In this document: piece by piece, positions 8,803-17,221 of the stretch
Position numbering within the stretch: position 1 is the stretch's first letter
How the letters are laid out: every line of letters starts with the position of its first letter
Assembly (NCBI RefSeq): GCF_028283685.1
Contig: NZ_JAPWKF010000007.1
Location: 930,001 to 994,000, forward strand
Direction of reading: 5' to 3'
Source of the DNA: Edaphobacter sp.
GTDB taxonomy: Bacteria; Acidobacteriota; Terriglobia; Terriglobales; Acidobacteriaceae
DNA length: 64,000 nucleotides
The notes under the pieces: model-generated
What the model was told of the DNA's origin: nothing
Seen by the model: the letters and a program-made list of their open reading frames with translations, nothing else
Database searches by the model: none
Program-made: the position numbers and the translations under genes

Positions 8803-9897
8803 TTACTGAGCCGCTGCGCCCCTGCGCGGACGGACCGCCTCGGTCGCCGCGGCTGCTCCGTTTGCCGGAACCGCCGGAACCTCGGTGGCGTCGGTAGCAT
8901 CACTGGAGATTAGGCCGAGCTTCTTGCGCAGTTCCGTGTCGATCCTGGCAAAGGTCTCCTTGTTCTCCTTTAGGAAGTTGCGTACATTCTCACGTCCCTG
9001 GCCGATGCGTTCGCCGGAGTAGCTGTACCAGGCGCCGCTCTTGTCGACGATATTGTGCAGCACCGCGAGGTCCAGCACATCCCCCTCACGCGAGATGCCC
9101 TCGCCGTACAGGATGTCGAACTCGGCGTCGCGGAACGGAGCCGCCACCTTGTTCTTCACGATCTTGGTCTTGGTGCGCGAACCCACCACCACGTCGCCGT
9201 CCTTCACCGCGCCGATACGGCGGATGTCGATACGCACCGAGGAGTAAAACTTCAGCGCACGGCCACCGGTCGTCGTCTCCGGATTGCCGAACATGACACC
9301 GATCTTCTCGCGGATCTGGTTAATAAAGATCAGGCAGGTACGCGACTTCGCTACCGTACCGGTCAGCTTGCGCAGCGCCTGCGACATCAGTCGCGCCTGC
9401 AGGCCGACGTGCGAATCGCCCATCTCGCCGTCGATTTCAGCCTTGGGAACGAGCGCTGCCACCGAGTCGACAACCAGCACATCGATCGCCCCCGAGCGCA
9501 CCAGCGCCTCCACGATCTCAAGCGCCTGCTCACCGTAGTCCGGCTGCGAGATCAGAAGATTGTCGATATCGACGCCCAGCTTCTTCGCATAGGCCGGATC
9601 GAGCGCATGCTCTGCGTCGACGAAGGCAGCGAGACCACCGACCTTCTGTGCCTCGGCAATGATCTGCAGCGTGATCGTCGTCTTACCCGAAGACTCAGGC
9701 CCGAAGATCTCCACCACGCGGCCACGCGGCACACCGCCCACACCCAGCGCAGCATCGAACGAGATCGACCCCGTCGAGATGACCGAGATTGGAACGATCG
9801 CCTCCTTGGCTCCGAGTCGCATAATCGACCCCTTGCCAAACTGCTTCTCCAGCTGTGAAAGTGCTGTCTCTATAGCCTTGTTGCGGTCATCTGCCAC
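8803..9897 (-). CDS. recA: Recombinase RecA
   Basis: 364 residues. RecA forms filaments on single-stranded DNA, drives strand exchange and activates LexA self-cleavage. Walker A is GPESSGKTT at residues 66-74; the Walker B strand is [12 protein letters not shown]; the L2-loop region shows [21 protein letters not shown]. The C-terminus ends in an Ala-rich and basic tail ([10 protein letters not shown]). The GTG at 9897 is chosen because AGGAG lies eight bases upstream and the protein then begins at the usual [12 protein letters not shown]; a longer frame exists but adds unconserved residues. Single gene with its own terminator. A palindromic element upstream (9966-9988) may be an SOS operator. 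Confidence 0.97.
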   Translation of the reverse strand: MADDRNKAIETALSQLEKQFGKGSIMRLGAKEAIVPISVISTGSISFDAALGVGGVPRGRVVEIFGPESSGKTTITLQIIAEAQKVGGLAAFVDAEHALDPAYAKKLGVDIDNLLISQPDYGEQALEIVEALVRSGAIDVLVVDSVAALVPKAEIDGEMGDSHVGLQARLMSQALRKLTGTVAKSRTCLIFINQIREKIGVMFGNPETTTGGRALKFYSSVRIDIRRIGAVKDGDVVVGSRTKTKIVKNKVAAPFRDAEFDILYGEGISREGDVLDLAVLHNIVDKSGAWYSYSGERIGQGRENVRNFLKENKETFARIDTELRKKLGLISSDATDATEVPAVPANGAAAATEAVRPRRGAAAQ

Positions 9898-9965
9898 TTG
9901 GTGGTCTCCTCTGGATAACGTCAAGACGGATTCTAGCAGTTAAAAACGGAAAGGCAAATAAAAAG

Positions 9966-9988
9966 CGAACACCGATCGTTCGGCCGAA
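9966..9988. promoter_or_regulatory. Palindromic element upstream of recA, candidate LexA-type operator
   Basis: CGAAC (9966-9970) and GTTCG (9978-9982) form inverted half-sites separated by seven bases. They partly overlap the perfect palindrome TTCGGCCGAA (9979-9988). The element lies about 70-90 bases before the recA start, where an SOS operator could sit. The half-sites resemble the CGAAC/GTTCG arms of the Gram-positive SOS box, but that box has a four-base spacer. The assignment is inference only. Confidence 0.3.
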
Positions 9989-10111
9989 ATAAATCCATTT
10001 CCCACAGAAAAGTAACTACTCAAGGTAACCATAAATATTTCAATGGCTTACCGCTCAGAGTCAAGCGTACATACGGTGTCCGCTTGACCCAATAAGCTGC
10101 ACGAACTCCGG

Positions 10112-11690
10112 CTATCGCTTCAGCAGGTCCACCGGCTCATTCACGTCCTCAATACGGAAGTGCCGCTCCAGTACGGGGTGCCTCTGCGCGGCGGCCTTGT
10201 ACATCGCCCACGCGACACGGCGGTAGCTGAAATGTCCAGCCACCCCCGATCGCAGCTCGGAGATATAGAGCGCCTCGGCGAAGTCCATCTTGAACATCGA
10301 CCGGCAACGTGTGCCCAGCGGCAGAAGATACTGGGCCGACTGCGTGGCCTCCTGCACACCTGAGTCGCGCAAAGTTCTATAGGCCGCAAAGGCCGCATCC
10401 ATCGCAGCCTTATACTCGGCTTCGAGTCCAGCCTCGGCGAGCGTGGGCTGGCCGGGGCAGATCGGCTCCTCGTAGCCATGCGCGTCGGTGTACCCCTGCA
10501 GCAGCTGCACGCAGCGGCGATGGCGGTGCATGTCGCGGAAGCCGCCGATGTCCATCAGAATGTCGAAGCGAAAGCTCTGCCCCGCAGAGAAGCTGCGTAA
10601 CAGCTCATCGTGCCGTCCGCGGTGCTTTGTCCCCAGCGCAATTAACTCGTCGATCTTCCCCGCATCGAGCGCCGCGACATGGCTGCGCAACTGCCGGTAG
10701 CTGTAATGGCAGTTCGGATAGAGCAGCGACGTCGCAAGCTCCACCTCCAGCGGCTCGTCGTCGTCCAGCAGGTCGACCACCGGAGCCGGCTCAATCGCTG
10801 CCCCCTTCATCAGTTCGGCCGCAGCATGTTCCAGCTCCCGCCGCGACTCCGCCGTATAAGGATTCGGTGTCGCATACTTCACCAGCGTCGGCGCCGTGGC
10901 CACATCGCGCATTCAGAATCGCCGAGGCGCGCTTGCCGCAGCCGCCGTCCACCGATCCGATCTCCTCGCACAGCACCTCGGCATCGGCGCGATGAACGTT
11001 CCAAGCCGGTTCAGTCGCCGCCTTGCGCAGCTTCTCGGCGATCTCGCGTATCTCGGCAAACTCGCTCGTCAACAGCCGCGAGACCTGCGTCTCCAGCGTG
11101 CGGGCGTTCACAATCTGCCCCAGCGAGGTGTTGGTCGCCAGCGGCAACAGGTACCGCGCCACATCGAAGGCCCGCGCCTTCAGCGTGCGGGTATAGGCGT
11201 CATCCTTCATCTCTGCGGGCTGCGGGATGGCGCGCTTGAGCGCCTCGAGCATATCGGCGCTCAGGCGCTGGTAGCTCAAAAAGAGTGACTCGGCTGCAGC
11301 CGTGTACTCCGCCGTCTTCTCGCCCAGCTCCGGCGTGTACCAGCCGGACCGGCGAAAGTCCTGGTAGCGCGTCGAGCGCTCCTGACCGTCCCAGCGCTGT
11401 TCGTCCACCAGCTCAATCGCCGCCAGCAGGCTCAGCCTCTCAATCGCGAACGGGATATGCGCCAGATCGGCGATCGACCGGTGCCCATACTGGAAGTAGA
11501 AGGTGTTCAAAAACTGCTCGGCGCGCTGCGAGCTGATCTCTGCCAGCGACTCCTTCATGCTCAACGCCGAGCGCGAATACTTCGCCATGGCATAGGCCAG
11601 CACCTCGGGATCGGCACCGTGGATAGCATAGACATCGGTTTCGCTGGCAGCTGGCTTCAGATCGGGATTCTTCGCTGTGGGTTCAGACAT
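10112..11690 (-). pseudogene. thyX: Double-length FAD-dependent thymidylate synthase (ThyX-like), frame-disrupted
   Basis: Two reverse-strand frames make up one ThyX-like protein of about 525 residues. The N-terminal part (11690 to about 10913) has YGHRSIADLAH and QERSTRYQ, matching the ThyX HxS and S-x-RY positions, but without the RHR of the substrate motif. The C-terminal part (10912-10112) has FRDMHRHRRCVQL, which restores an RHR motif. They join at CTGAATGCGCG: removing one A of the AA near 10911 gives an uninterrupted reading ...ASAILMRDVATAP.... ThyX methylates dUMP to dTMP using methylene-tetrahydrofolate, FAD and NADPH. Possible explanations are a one-base sequencing error, a true mutation, or two overlapping genes. 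The start ATG 11690 lacks a strong ribosome site. Confidence 0.75.
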
Positions 11691-11945
11691 GGCTCGCACA
11701 AGGATACCGTGGTACACGGTGGAATTTGCTAACGTGGGTGATCGAGCACATCAGGTCTTTACTGCAAAGGCCCGTATCGCCGCTTGCCCGGTCTTTGGAG
11801 CCTTCGCAGTGTGGGAAACTAACAGGAGGACCGCTGGCTCCGCGCCCGATCGGTCTTCGGTTCCTTCGGCTGGTGCTCCGTGGAAGGTTTTCAGCACTGC
11901 AGCAAATCAGAAGAGAACTTGAGAAGTTGAACTCCGGAGAGTGAT

Positions 11946-12692
11946 TTGAGCAATTTGAACGGTCGTATCGCATTGGTTACAGGAGCTTCACAGGGCATCG
12001 GGCGCGCCTGCGCCATCGAGCTTGCCCGCCGCGGCGCTCACGTCGCACTCGCCGCCCGTAACGCAGAAAAACTCGCCGGCGTCGCCCAGGAGATCACCGC
12101 AGCCGGAGGCACCGCCAAGGCCTTCGCGCTCGACGTCTCCAGCGAGGAGTCCATCAAGGAAGCCGCCAGGGCCATCGTCGCCGAGTTCGGCAAGGTCGAG
12201 ATCCTCGTCAACAACGCCGGCATCACCCGCGACATCCTCTCAATGCGCATGAAGAAGGCTGACTGGGATGACGTGCTCACCACCAATCTCACAGGCGCCT
12301 TTCTGCTCACGCAGGCCCTGATGATGCAGATGGTAAAGAACCGCTGGGGCCGCATCATCAACATCACCTCCGTCGTCGGCGAGACCGGTCAGGCGGGCCA
12401 GGCCAACTATGCCGCCTCCAAGGCAGGCATGATCGGCCTCACCAAGTCGCTCGCCCGCGAACTGGCCAGCCGCACCATCACCGTCAACGCGGTCGCTCCC
12501 GGCTATATTGAGACCTCGATGACCGCCGTGCTCACCGACGACCAGAAGAACGCCATGACCCAGCACATCCCGCTGGGCCGCGTCGGCACCGACATGGACA
12601 TCGCCAACGCCGTCGCCTTCCTCGCCTCCGAGGAGGCCAGCTACATCACCGGTCACACGCTCGATGTGAACGGTGGCATGTACATGGGCTGA
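11946..12692 (+). CDS. fabG: 3-oxoacyl-ACP reductase (SDR family)
   Basis: 248 residues. It reduces 3-oxoacyl-ACP with NADPH in fatty-acid elongation. The cofactor motif TGASQGIG is at 12-19 and NNAG at 89-92. The catalytic Ser142 (INITSVVG), Tyr155 and Lys159 (YAASK) are all present. The C-terminal segment AYITGHTLDVNGGMYMG-like ending is typical of FabG. The start is TTG at 11946 with GGAG six bases upstream; no nearer ATG fits the Rossmann N-terminus. It is followed three bases later by a GNAT acetyltransferase gene. Other SDR substrates are possible, but similarity to FabG is strong along the whole length. Confidence 0.9.
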   Translation: MSNLNGRIALVTGASQGIGRACAIELARRGAHVALAARNAEKLAGVAQEITAAGGTAKAFALDVSSEESIKEAARAIVAEFGKVEILVNNAGITRDILSMRMKKADWDDVLTTNLTGAFLLTQALMMQMVKNRWGRIINITSVVGETGQAGQANYAASKAGMIGLTKSLARELASRTITVNAVAPGYIETSMTAVLTDDQKNAMTQHIPLGRVGTDMDIANAVAFLASEEASYITGHTLDVNGGMYMG

Positions 12693-12695
12693 ACC

Positions 12696-13193
12696 ATGCC
12701 CGCGATCGTCATCCGCGCAGCGCAGGGCGAGCAGGACATCGCCGCCGTGCGACGCCTGATGCTCGCCTACGGCAAATTTCTCTCCAACAACCCCTCCGGC
12801 GCTCCCTCCATCTGCCTTACCGGCTACGAGGAGGAGCTCGCCAGCCTTCCCAACGGATATGCAACCATCCTTCTCGCCGAGGTCGACGGCTCACCTGCGG
12901 GCTGCGTCGGTCTTCGCGAGATCGACCGCTCCGAGCGTGCCTGCGAGATGAAGCGCCTCTGGGTCGACGGCTCCTTCCGTGGCCTGCAGCTCGGCCGCAT
13001 CCTCGTCGAGCACGCCCTCGCCTGGGCCACGGATCAGGGCTTTGCTGCGATGTACCTCGACACCGTCCCCGCCGCCATGCCCGAGGCCAACCGTCTCTAC
13101 ACCAGCCTCGGCTTTGTCCCGGTCGAGCGCTACAACACGAACCCGGTCGCCGACATCCAGTTCTTACGGAAGCCTCTCAGCAACGTCCGATAA
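12696..13193 (+). CDS. GNAT-family N-acetyltransferase
   Basis: 165 residues with the GNAT fold. Beta4 (AGCVGLREI) leads into the acetyl-CoA loop RLWVDGSFRGLQLGRILVEHAL, which carries a Q/R-x-x-G-x-G/A-like pyrophosphate site. It then continues to MYLDTVPAAMPEANRLYTSLGFVPVERY, the usual end of the domain. It is a cytoplasmic acetyl transfer enzyme of unknown substrate. It begins three bases after the fabG stop without its own clear ribosome site, so it is probably translated by coupling. Confidence 0.8.
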   Translation: MPAIVIRAAQGEQDIAAVRRLMLAYGKFLSNNPSGAPSICLTGYEEELASLPNGYATILLAEVDGSPAGCVGLREIDRSERACEMKRLWVDGSFRGLQLGRILVEHALAWATDQGFAAMYLDTVPAAMPEANRLYTSLGFVPVERYNTNPVADIQFLRKPLSNVR

Positions 13194-13372
13194 CCAGAAA
13201 AAGTCTGTTGTAGTAATTGGTTCCACTTGCGCACGGGGTTCAAGTAGAACTTCATCTCTTGCTCGGTATCCATCTGGAGAGGAACCACCCGTGGTACGGA
13301 AGTCTCAGGTATTTACCAACTTAGGGATTGACCCGACCTTCAGACCTGTTTACTTTGTGGCTAATGGCTGCC

Positions 13373-13780
13373 ATGCAAATACTTACTGCCGAGACCGAAA
13401 CCGACTCCCCCGCTGAAGCCCTTTCTATCGCCATGAACATCGGCGCAACCATCAGGGACTACCGCCTGCAGAAGGGAATGTCCCAGGGCGATATCGAAAA
13501 GCGTACCGGTCTCCTGCGCTGCTATCTCTCGCGGGTCGAGAACGGACACACCGTTCCCTCACTCGAGACCCTGCAGAAGATCGCCCGCGCCCTCGACCTG
13601 CAACTCTCGGAGTTCTTCGCCGAAGAGCTCGTCGGCAAGGAGATGTCCTCGCTCCACCTCGGCGAAGAGGAGATCCGTTTCCTCACCCAGGTCCAGCGCT
13701 ACTCCGCCAACCTCGGCGATAGCGACCGCCGCCTGCTGCTGGCCATGGTGCGCAAGTTCGCCCAGACTACGCTCAGCTAA
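13373..13780 (+). CDS. XRE-family helix-turn-helix transcriptional regulator
   Basis: 135 residues from ATG 13373. An N-terminal XRE domain (IGATIRDYRLQKGMSQGDIEKRTGL, then the recognition region CYLSRVENGHTVPSLETLQKIARAL) is followed by a short helical tail ending VRKFAQTTLS. It should bind DNA as a dimer; no ligand domain is visible, so it may respond through partner contacts. ATG candidates at 13364, 13373 and 13433 all lack a good ribosome site; 13433 (MNIGATIRDYR) would give the minimal domain. A strong hairpin follows the stop. Confidence 0.8.
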   Translation: MQILTAETETDSPAEALSIAMNIGATIRDYRLQKGMSQGDIEKRTGLLRCYLSRVENGHTVPSLETLQKIARALDLQLSEFFAEELVGKEMSSLHLGEEEIRFLTQVQRYSANLGDSDRRLLLAMVRKFAQTTLS

Positions 13781-13827
13781 GCCTTCGCACACCGAGAGGC
13801 GAGACGCAAATAAAGAGAGACGCAAAT

Positions 13828-13860
13828 GAAGAAAGGAGAGCCATAGGCTCTCCTTTCTTC
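13828..13860. terminator. Bidirectional terminator between XRE regulator and rhomboid gene
   Basis: A perfect 15-base stem GAAGAAAGGAGAGCC / GGCTCTCCTTTCTTC with a 3-base loop ATA. It sits between two convergent genes, 47 bases after the regulator and 25 bases after the rhomboid stop. Both flanks have short T-containing tails (GTTTC on +, ATTTG on -). Confidence 0.85.
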
Positions 13861-13885
13861 GTTTCAACTTCAATCCGGCATCAAC

Positions 13886-14701
13886 TCAGTGCATATTGGC
13901 GACGCCGTACCCGAACAGGGCCAGGAACAGCGCCGCTCCGGCAAAGACGATCTTCTGCCGCCCAAGGTAGCGCTCTCTGCCGCTGGTCATCTCAGGCACC
14001 AGGGGCACGCCCAGAGCCAGACCGGAGAGAAACCCTCCCACATGGGCCGAGTTGTCGATACGGATCAGCGGCAGGGCGATGGTCGCCAGTCCGATGACCA
14101 GGTTCAGCGCGGCGAACTGGATGACAGACTTTCGCAGCCTTTGCAGCTCGGACACCGGGATCGGCAGCTTATGGTTCGACAGCAGGACGATCAGGATGCC
14201 CGCGATCCCGAAGACCGCCCCCGAGGCTCCCGCGCCCACCGAGATCATGTCGTGCGTCACCACGTTGACGCCCAGGCTCAGCAGGTTGCCCGCGATTCCC
14301 GTCAGCAGGTACACCGCTCCCATGCCCCAGGGGCCCAGCAGAGGCTCGCCCAGCAGCCCCAGGTTCCACAGGCACCACATGTTGGTCAGCAGATGGATCA
14401 GCCCCACGTGAACAAAGGTGGCCGTCAGCAGGCGATACCACTCGCCGTGCAGCACCAGCACCGGGATGTTTGCGCCGAAGTGGATCAGCTGCAGCGGTGT
14501 CGGCGAAGCCGGATCCACACCATGCAGCACCATCCAGAGATACACCGCGCAGTTGATCCCCACCAGAATGTAGGTTCCGCGGGCAGACAGGATGCTGCGG
14601 GTCCGCCTGCGCGTCGGCGCCACGTTCTCGGCGGAGTACGCCATCTCGGGATCGGTTGGCGGAAGAATCTCGCCCTCTTGCTGCGGGAAGGAGGAAGACA
14701 T
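13886..14701 (-). CDS. Rhomboid-family intramembrane serine protease
   Basis: 271 residues with six or more hydrophobic helices. The catalytic Ser160 sits in GAGASGAVFG and the catalytic His220 in NSAHVGGFLSG, the dyad of rhomboids. The HLLTNMWCLW motif near 103-112 matches the conserved H-xx-xN-M segment of TM2. A soluble N-terminal arm of about 40 residues precedes the first helix. These proteases cut other membrane proteins inside or near the bilayer; the substrate is unknown. The neighbouring minus-strand gene upstream is the HxxxCxxC membrane protein, separated by a hairpin. Confidence 0.9.
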   Translation of the reverse strand: MSSSFPQQEGEILPPTDPEMAYSAENVAPTRRRTRSILSARGTYILVGINCAVYLWMVLHGVDPASPTPLQLIHFGANIPVLVLHGEWYRLLTATFVHVGLIHLLTNMWCLWNLGLLGEPLLGPWGMGAVYLLTGIAGNLLSLGVNVVTHDMISVGAGASGAVFGIAGILIVLLSNHKLPIPVSELQRLRKSVIQFAALNLVIGLATIALPLIRIDNSAHVGGFLSGLALGVPLVPEMTSGRERYLGRQKIVFAGAALFLALFGYGVANMH

Positions 14702-14732
14702 CGGTCGTTCTCTCTACGCTATCAAATCGAGA

Positions 14733-14772
14733 GGCCGCGCAGGATCACACCAAGGGTGATCCAATCGCGGCC
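14733..14772 (-). terminator. Two-part hairpin, probable terminator of the 14798-15304 gene
   Basis: GGCCGCG (14733-14739) pairs with CGCGGCC (14766-14772), and GGATCAC (14742-14748) with GTGATCC (14756-14762), making a long interrupted stem. It lies between two minus-strand genes, downstream of the first. The minus-strand continuation TCTCGATTTG is only weakly T-rich. Confidence 0.55.
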
Positions 14773-14797
14773 TGATGTTTTCAGGAAAAAATATTGG

Positions 14798-15304
14798 CTA
14801 GGCGGCCTTGGTAAAGCGCTCGCGCAGGTCTTCCGGAAGACGCTGCTGCACCATCGCGCCAAGGAAGCCAGGAAGTGGTGTCGCAACCGCGACCAGCACC
14901 CAGATCAGCGACGACAGAACAATCCCGGCGATCGCAACCGCCTCCAGCGAGATAGCAAAAGCATGCGCCTGGCTCACGTGAACGTGCAGCTTGCCGATAT
15001 GCGTGATCATCTCCAGCCGATGAATGATGATGGCCGCCAGCATAAAGGCCGCGATCGACAGCGTGCTGACCGTAATCAGCAGAACATCGATGGTGCGGGA
15101 GACGCGCTGACGACGGCGGCAATGTCCGCAGTCCGAAAGATGCTGCTCATAATCGGTGCGCATCGCCGGCGAAATCCCGGAGATGTCATACCGCCAGCCG
15201 GAAAGAATATCGCCCACAACCTGATCGGTACAGGTAGTGGAGCGGTCACGGCGAGATGCGGCACGTCCTGAAGGTTGTCTATTCATCTTCTGTTCAAACT
15301 TCAT
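14798..15304 (-). CDS. Membrane protein with anti-sigma-like HxxxCxxC zinc motif
   Basis: 168 residues. The soluble N-terminus holds HLSDCGHC (H55, C59, C62), the H-x3-C-x2-C pattern of zinc anti-sigma factors. Two hydrophobic segments follow at about 72-92 and 118-142, and a short basic/acidic C-terminal tail ends RERFTKAA. The start ATG 15304 has GAAG about five bases upstream; a second ATG at 15286 is possible. No sigma factor gene lies beside it, so either it is an orphan anti-sigma factor or the motif has another role. Several histidines lie between the helices (HRLEMITHIGKLHVHVSQAH), which could bind metal. Function not recognised. Confidence 0.65.
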   Translation of the reverse strand: MKFEQKMNRQPSGRAASRRDRSTTCTDQVVGDILSGWRYDISGISPAMRTDYEQHLSDCGHCRRRQRVSRTIDVLLITVSTLSIAAFMLAAIIIHRLEMITHIGKLHVHVSQAHAFAISLEAVAIAGIVLSSLIWVLVAVATPLPGFLGAMVQQRLPEDLRERFTKAA

Positions 15305-15433
15305 TCTATCTTCTTTTGATATCCGGTCCGAGTCAAAAGATTCCGAGGAAAGCGACCCTGAACGATAAACGCCTACCACTAAGCCTTCTCGAATCCGCTA
15401 TTTAAGGCATCGAACCTGACGTAACTCCCTCAG

Positions 15434-16408
15434 TTACAGGCAGATCGGCTCGAGCGGCGAGCCTTGTTCGGCCAATAAAATTCGATTGCCCAGCAGCTTC
15501 GGATGGCCGGACAACGCCTGCTCCGCCGCCAGCCGCGCCAGCTCCGGCGCATTGTTCGACTCCGACAGGTGCCCGAGAACGATGAAGCTCGCCGAGCCGT
15601 CATAGTCCTGCTCCAGAAACTCCGCCGTGGCCAGGTTGGAGAGATGCCCCACCCGTGAGAGCACCCGCTGCTTCACCGACCACGGATACGGGCCGTCCTT
15701 CAGCATCTCCAGGTCGTGATTGGACTCCAGCAGCAACACGTCGATCTTCTTCAGCGCCATCTTCACATTGGGAGGCATGTAGCCGAGATCGGTCGCCAGG
15801 GCCATGCGCGCGCCCTCGGCTTCGAAGACAAATCCACAGGGATCCACAGCGTCATGTGGAATCGTAAACGGCGTAATTTCAATATCTCCGATAGAAAACT
15901 GCCGACCGGAGAGAAAGTATTCCACAGACGGCAGCGACGCCGGATCGGCCTTCACCCGGGCCGGCTCCGGGGTCTCCGGCTCATCGGGATCTTCCACAGG
16001 CTCAGAGGAAGCCGCCTCAACCGCAGCCGACATGCTGTCGCAGATTCCCGGCTCGGCGCCCTGCGCGGCGGCACGAGCGCGCTCTTCTTTTTCGCGCTGT
16101 ACCTGATCCATCCACTCGGCGTAGGAGAGCGTCCGCCGCGGGGTCATCATGCGGACCCAGGCGCGGTGCGTCGGCTCGGTAAAGTAGACCGGGATGCCCA
16201 GCTTGCGGGCCATCACGCCGAGTCCGGCGACGTGGTCCTGATGCTCGTGGGTGATCAGGATAGCGTCCAGCGCGGCGGGATCTTCCCCGGCGATCGCCAT
16301 GCGCTTCATCAGCTCACGGCACGACAGCCCGGCATCCACCAGCACCCGTGTACGGGACGACGAGATGACCGTGCTGTTGCCTTTTGAACCCGAGGCGAGC
16401 ACTGTCAT
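15434..16408 (-). CDS. Metallo-beta-lactamase-fold hydrolase, YycJ/WalJ type, with insertion
   Basis: 324 residues. The metal-binding motif HEHQDH is at about 54-59 and a later His-Asp pair is in PHDAVDP; SNHD and GHLSESNN near the end complete the site. The family (YycJ/WalJ) consists of 5'-to-3' double-strand DNA exonuclease-like or cell-wall-linked proteins of about 260 residues. Here an additional stretch of roughly 75 residues, rich in Glu, Ala and Pro (about 89-162), sits between the first half and the YFLSGRQFSIGDIEITPF strand. Three ATGs lie together (16417, 16414, 16408); 16408 is nine bases after GAGGG. The next upstream gene on the same strand is the small coupled protein at 16463. 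Confidence 0.82.
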   Translation of the reverse strand: MTVLASGSKGNSTVISSSRTRVLVDAGLSCRELMKRMAIAGEDPAALDAILITHEHQDHVAGLGVMARKLGIPVYFTEPTHRAWVRMMTPRRTLSYAEWMDQVQREKEERARAAAQGAEPGICDSMSAAVEAASSEPVEDPDEPETPEPARVKADPASLPSVEYFLSGRQFSIGDIEITPFTIPHDAVDPCGFVFEAEGARMALATDLGYMPPNVKMALKKIDVLLLESNHDLEMLKDGPYPWSVKQRVLSRVGHLSNLATAEFLEQDYDGSASFIVLGHLSESNNAPELARLAAEQALSGHPKLLGNRILLAEQGSPLEPICL

Positions 16409-16462
16409 CCGCATCATCCCTCTACGATACCCCGTTCTCCTGTGGGTTTTCGCGCAGGGTAA

Positions 16463-16714
16463 CTAGGCTGATTCCTCGATAGCAGGAGGCCGCATGACGC
16501 GCGCAATCTCGGCCAGCAGGATCGAGTGCCCGTTGGGGCCCTTCCGCACAAAGCCGCTTGGCGTCTGTTCCACCTCCAGGCAGAACAGATCCGGCGTCTC
16601 ACCTTCGTCGACGATGACCAGGATCTGCGCCAGCATGCTGCTGCCGTCCGTCATCTCCAGAACCACAACCTCGTCGACCTGCGTCTTCAGGAAGCTCTTC
16701 TCCGCCTCCGTCAC
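16463..16714 (-). CDS. Small conserved-looking protein coupled to the MaoC gene
   Basis: 83 residues, not assigned to a family. The GTG start (16714) overlaps the TGA of the MaoC gene as GTGA, strong evidence that it is translated by coupling. After a short acidic helix (MTEAEKSFLKTQVDE) the sequence alternates in a beta pattern: VVVLEMTDGSSMLAQILVIVDEG, then LFCLEVEQTP, then HSILLAEIARVMRPP. This is compatible with a small SH3- or Sm-like barrel. No catalytic residues, signal peptide or membrane helix. Function unknown. Confidence 0.65.
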   Translation of the reverse strand: MTEAEKSFLKTQVDEVVVLEMTDGSSMLAQILVIVDEGETPDLFCLEVEQTPSGFVRKGPNGHSILLAEIARVMRPPAIEESA

Positions 16715-17172
16715 GCCTTGACCGGATGGCGCAGAGGCGCGAGGAAGTTCACCGTCGACCGCAACACCACCTCGTTGCGCTGGTTGTACGCCAGCGTCCG
16801 CGTACGAACCACGCCAAACTCCTTGCGCGAGTTCGACTGCCGCACACCCACAACCTCAATCTCCGTACGAATCGTATCGCCCGGCCGTACCGGCTCCGTC
16901 CAGCGCATCTCCTCGACGCCTGCGCCGATCATGCCGCCGAACACCGGAACCGACTGCACCCGCAGGCGCATCACGATCGCCGCCGTCAGCCAGCCCGAGG
17001 CGGCCAATCCCTTGAAGAACGAGCCTTCGCCCGCTGCCTCATCCAGGTGAAAGGGCTGCGGGTCGTACTTCTGCCCGAACTCCTTGATCTCTTCTGCCGT
17101 CACCTTCGCGCTGCCGACCGAGTTCATCTTTTGGCCGACGTAGAAATCCTCAAAGTAAAGCTCTTGCGACAT
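16711..17172 (-). CDS. MaoC-like hot-dog dehydratase
   Basis: 153 residues. The hydratase 2 signature is visible as FGQKYDPQPFHLD at 32-44, with catalytic Asp37 and His42, followed by GLAASGWLTAA, the usual hot-dog helix. Members add water to enoyl-CoA or enoyl-ACP double bonds. The start ATG 17172 follows AGGAGAAAGC; a longer open frame upstream to 17361 is in the opposite strand's shadow of the dehydrogenase gene and is not coding. It lies just downstream of a 3-hydroxyacyl-CoA dehydrogenase and upstream of the 83-residue coupled gene, which fits a short fatty-acyl or PHB-type pathway. Confidence 0.88.
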   Translation of the reverse strand: MSQELYFEDFYVGQKMNSVGSAKVTAEEIKEFGQKYDPQPFHLDEAAGEGSFFKGLAASGWLTAAIVMRLRVQSVPVFGGMIGAGVEEMRWTEPVRPGDTIRTEIEVVGVRQSNSRKEFGVVRTRTLAYNQRNEVVLRSTVNFLAPLRHPVKA

Positions 17173-17221
17173 GCTTTCTCCTGACCGATCCAGTGTACCT
17201 ATCTCTATGGACGCACGCGGG

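Noticed and set aside
13801-13827. GAGACGCAAA repeated twice before the terminator
   Set aside because: Only two copies of a short run; not a CRISPR or tandem array.
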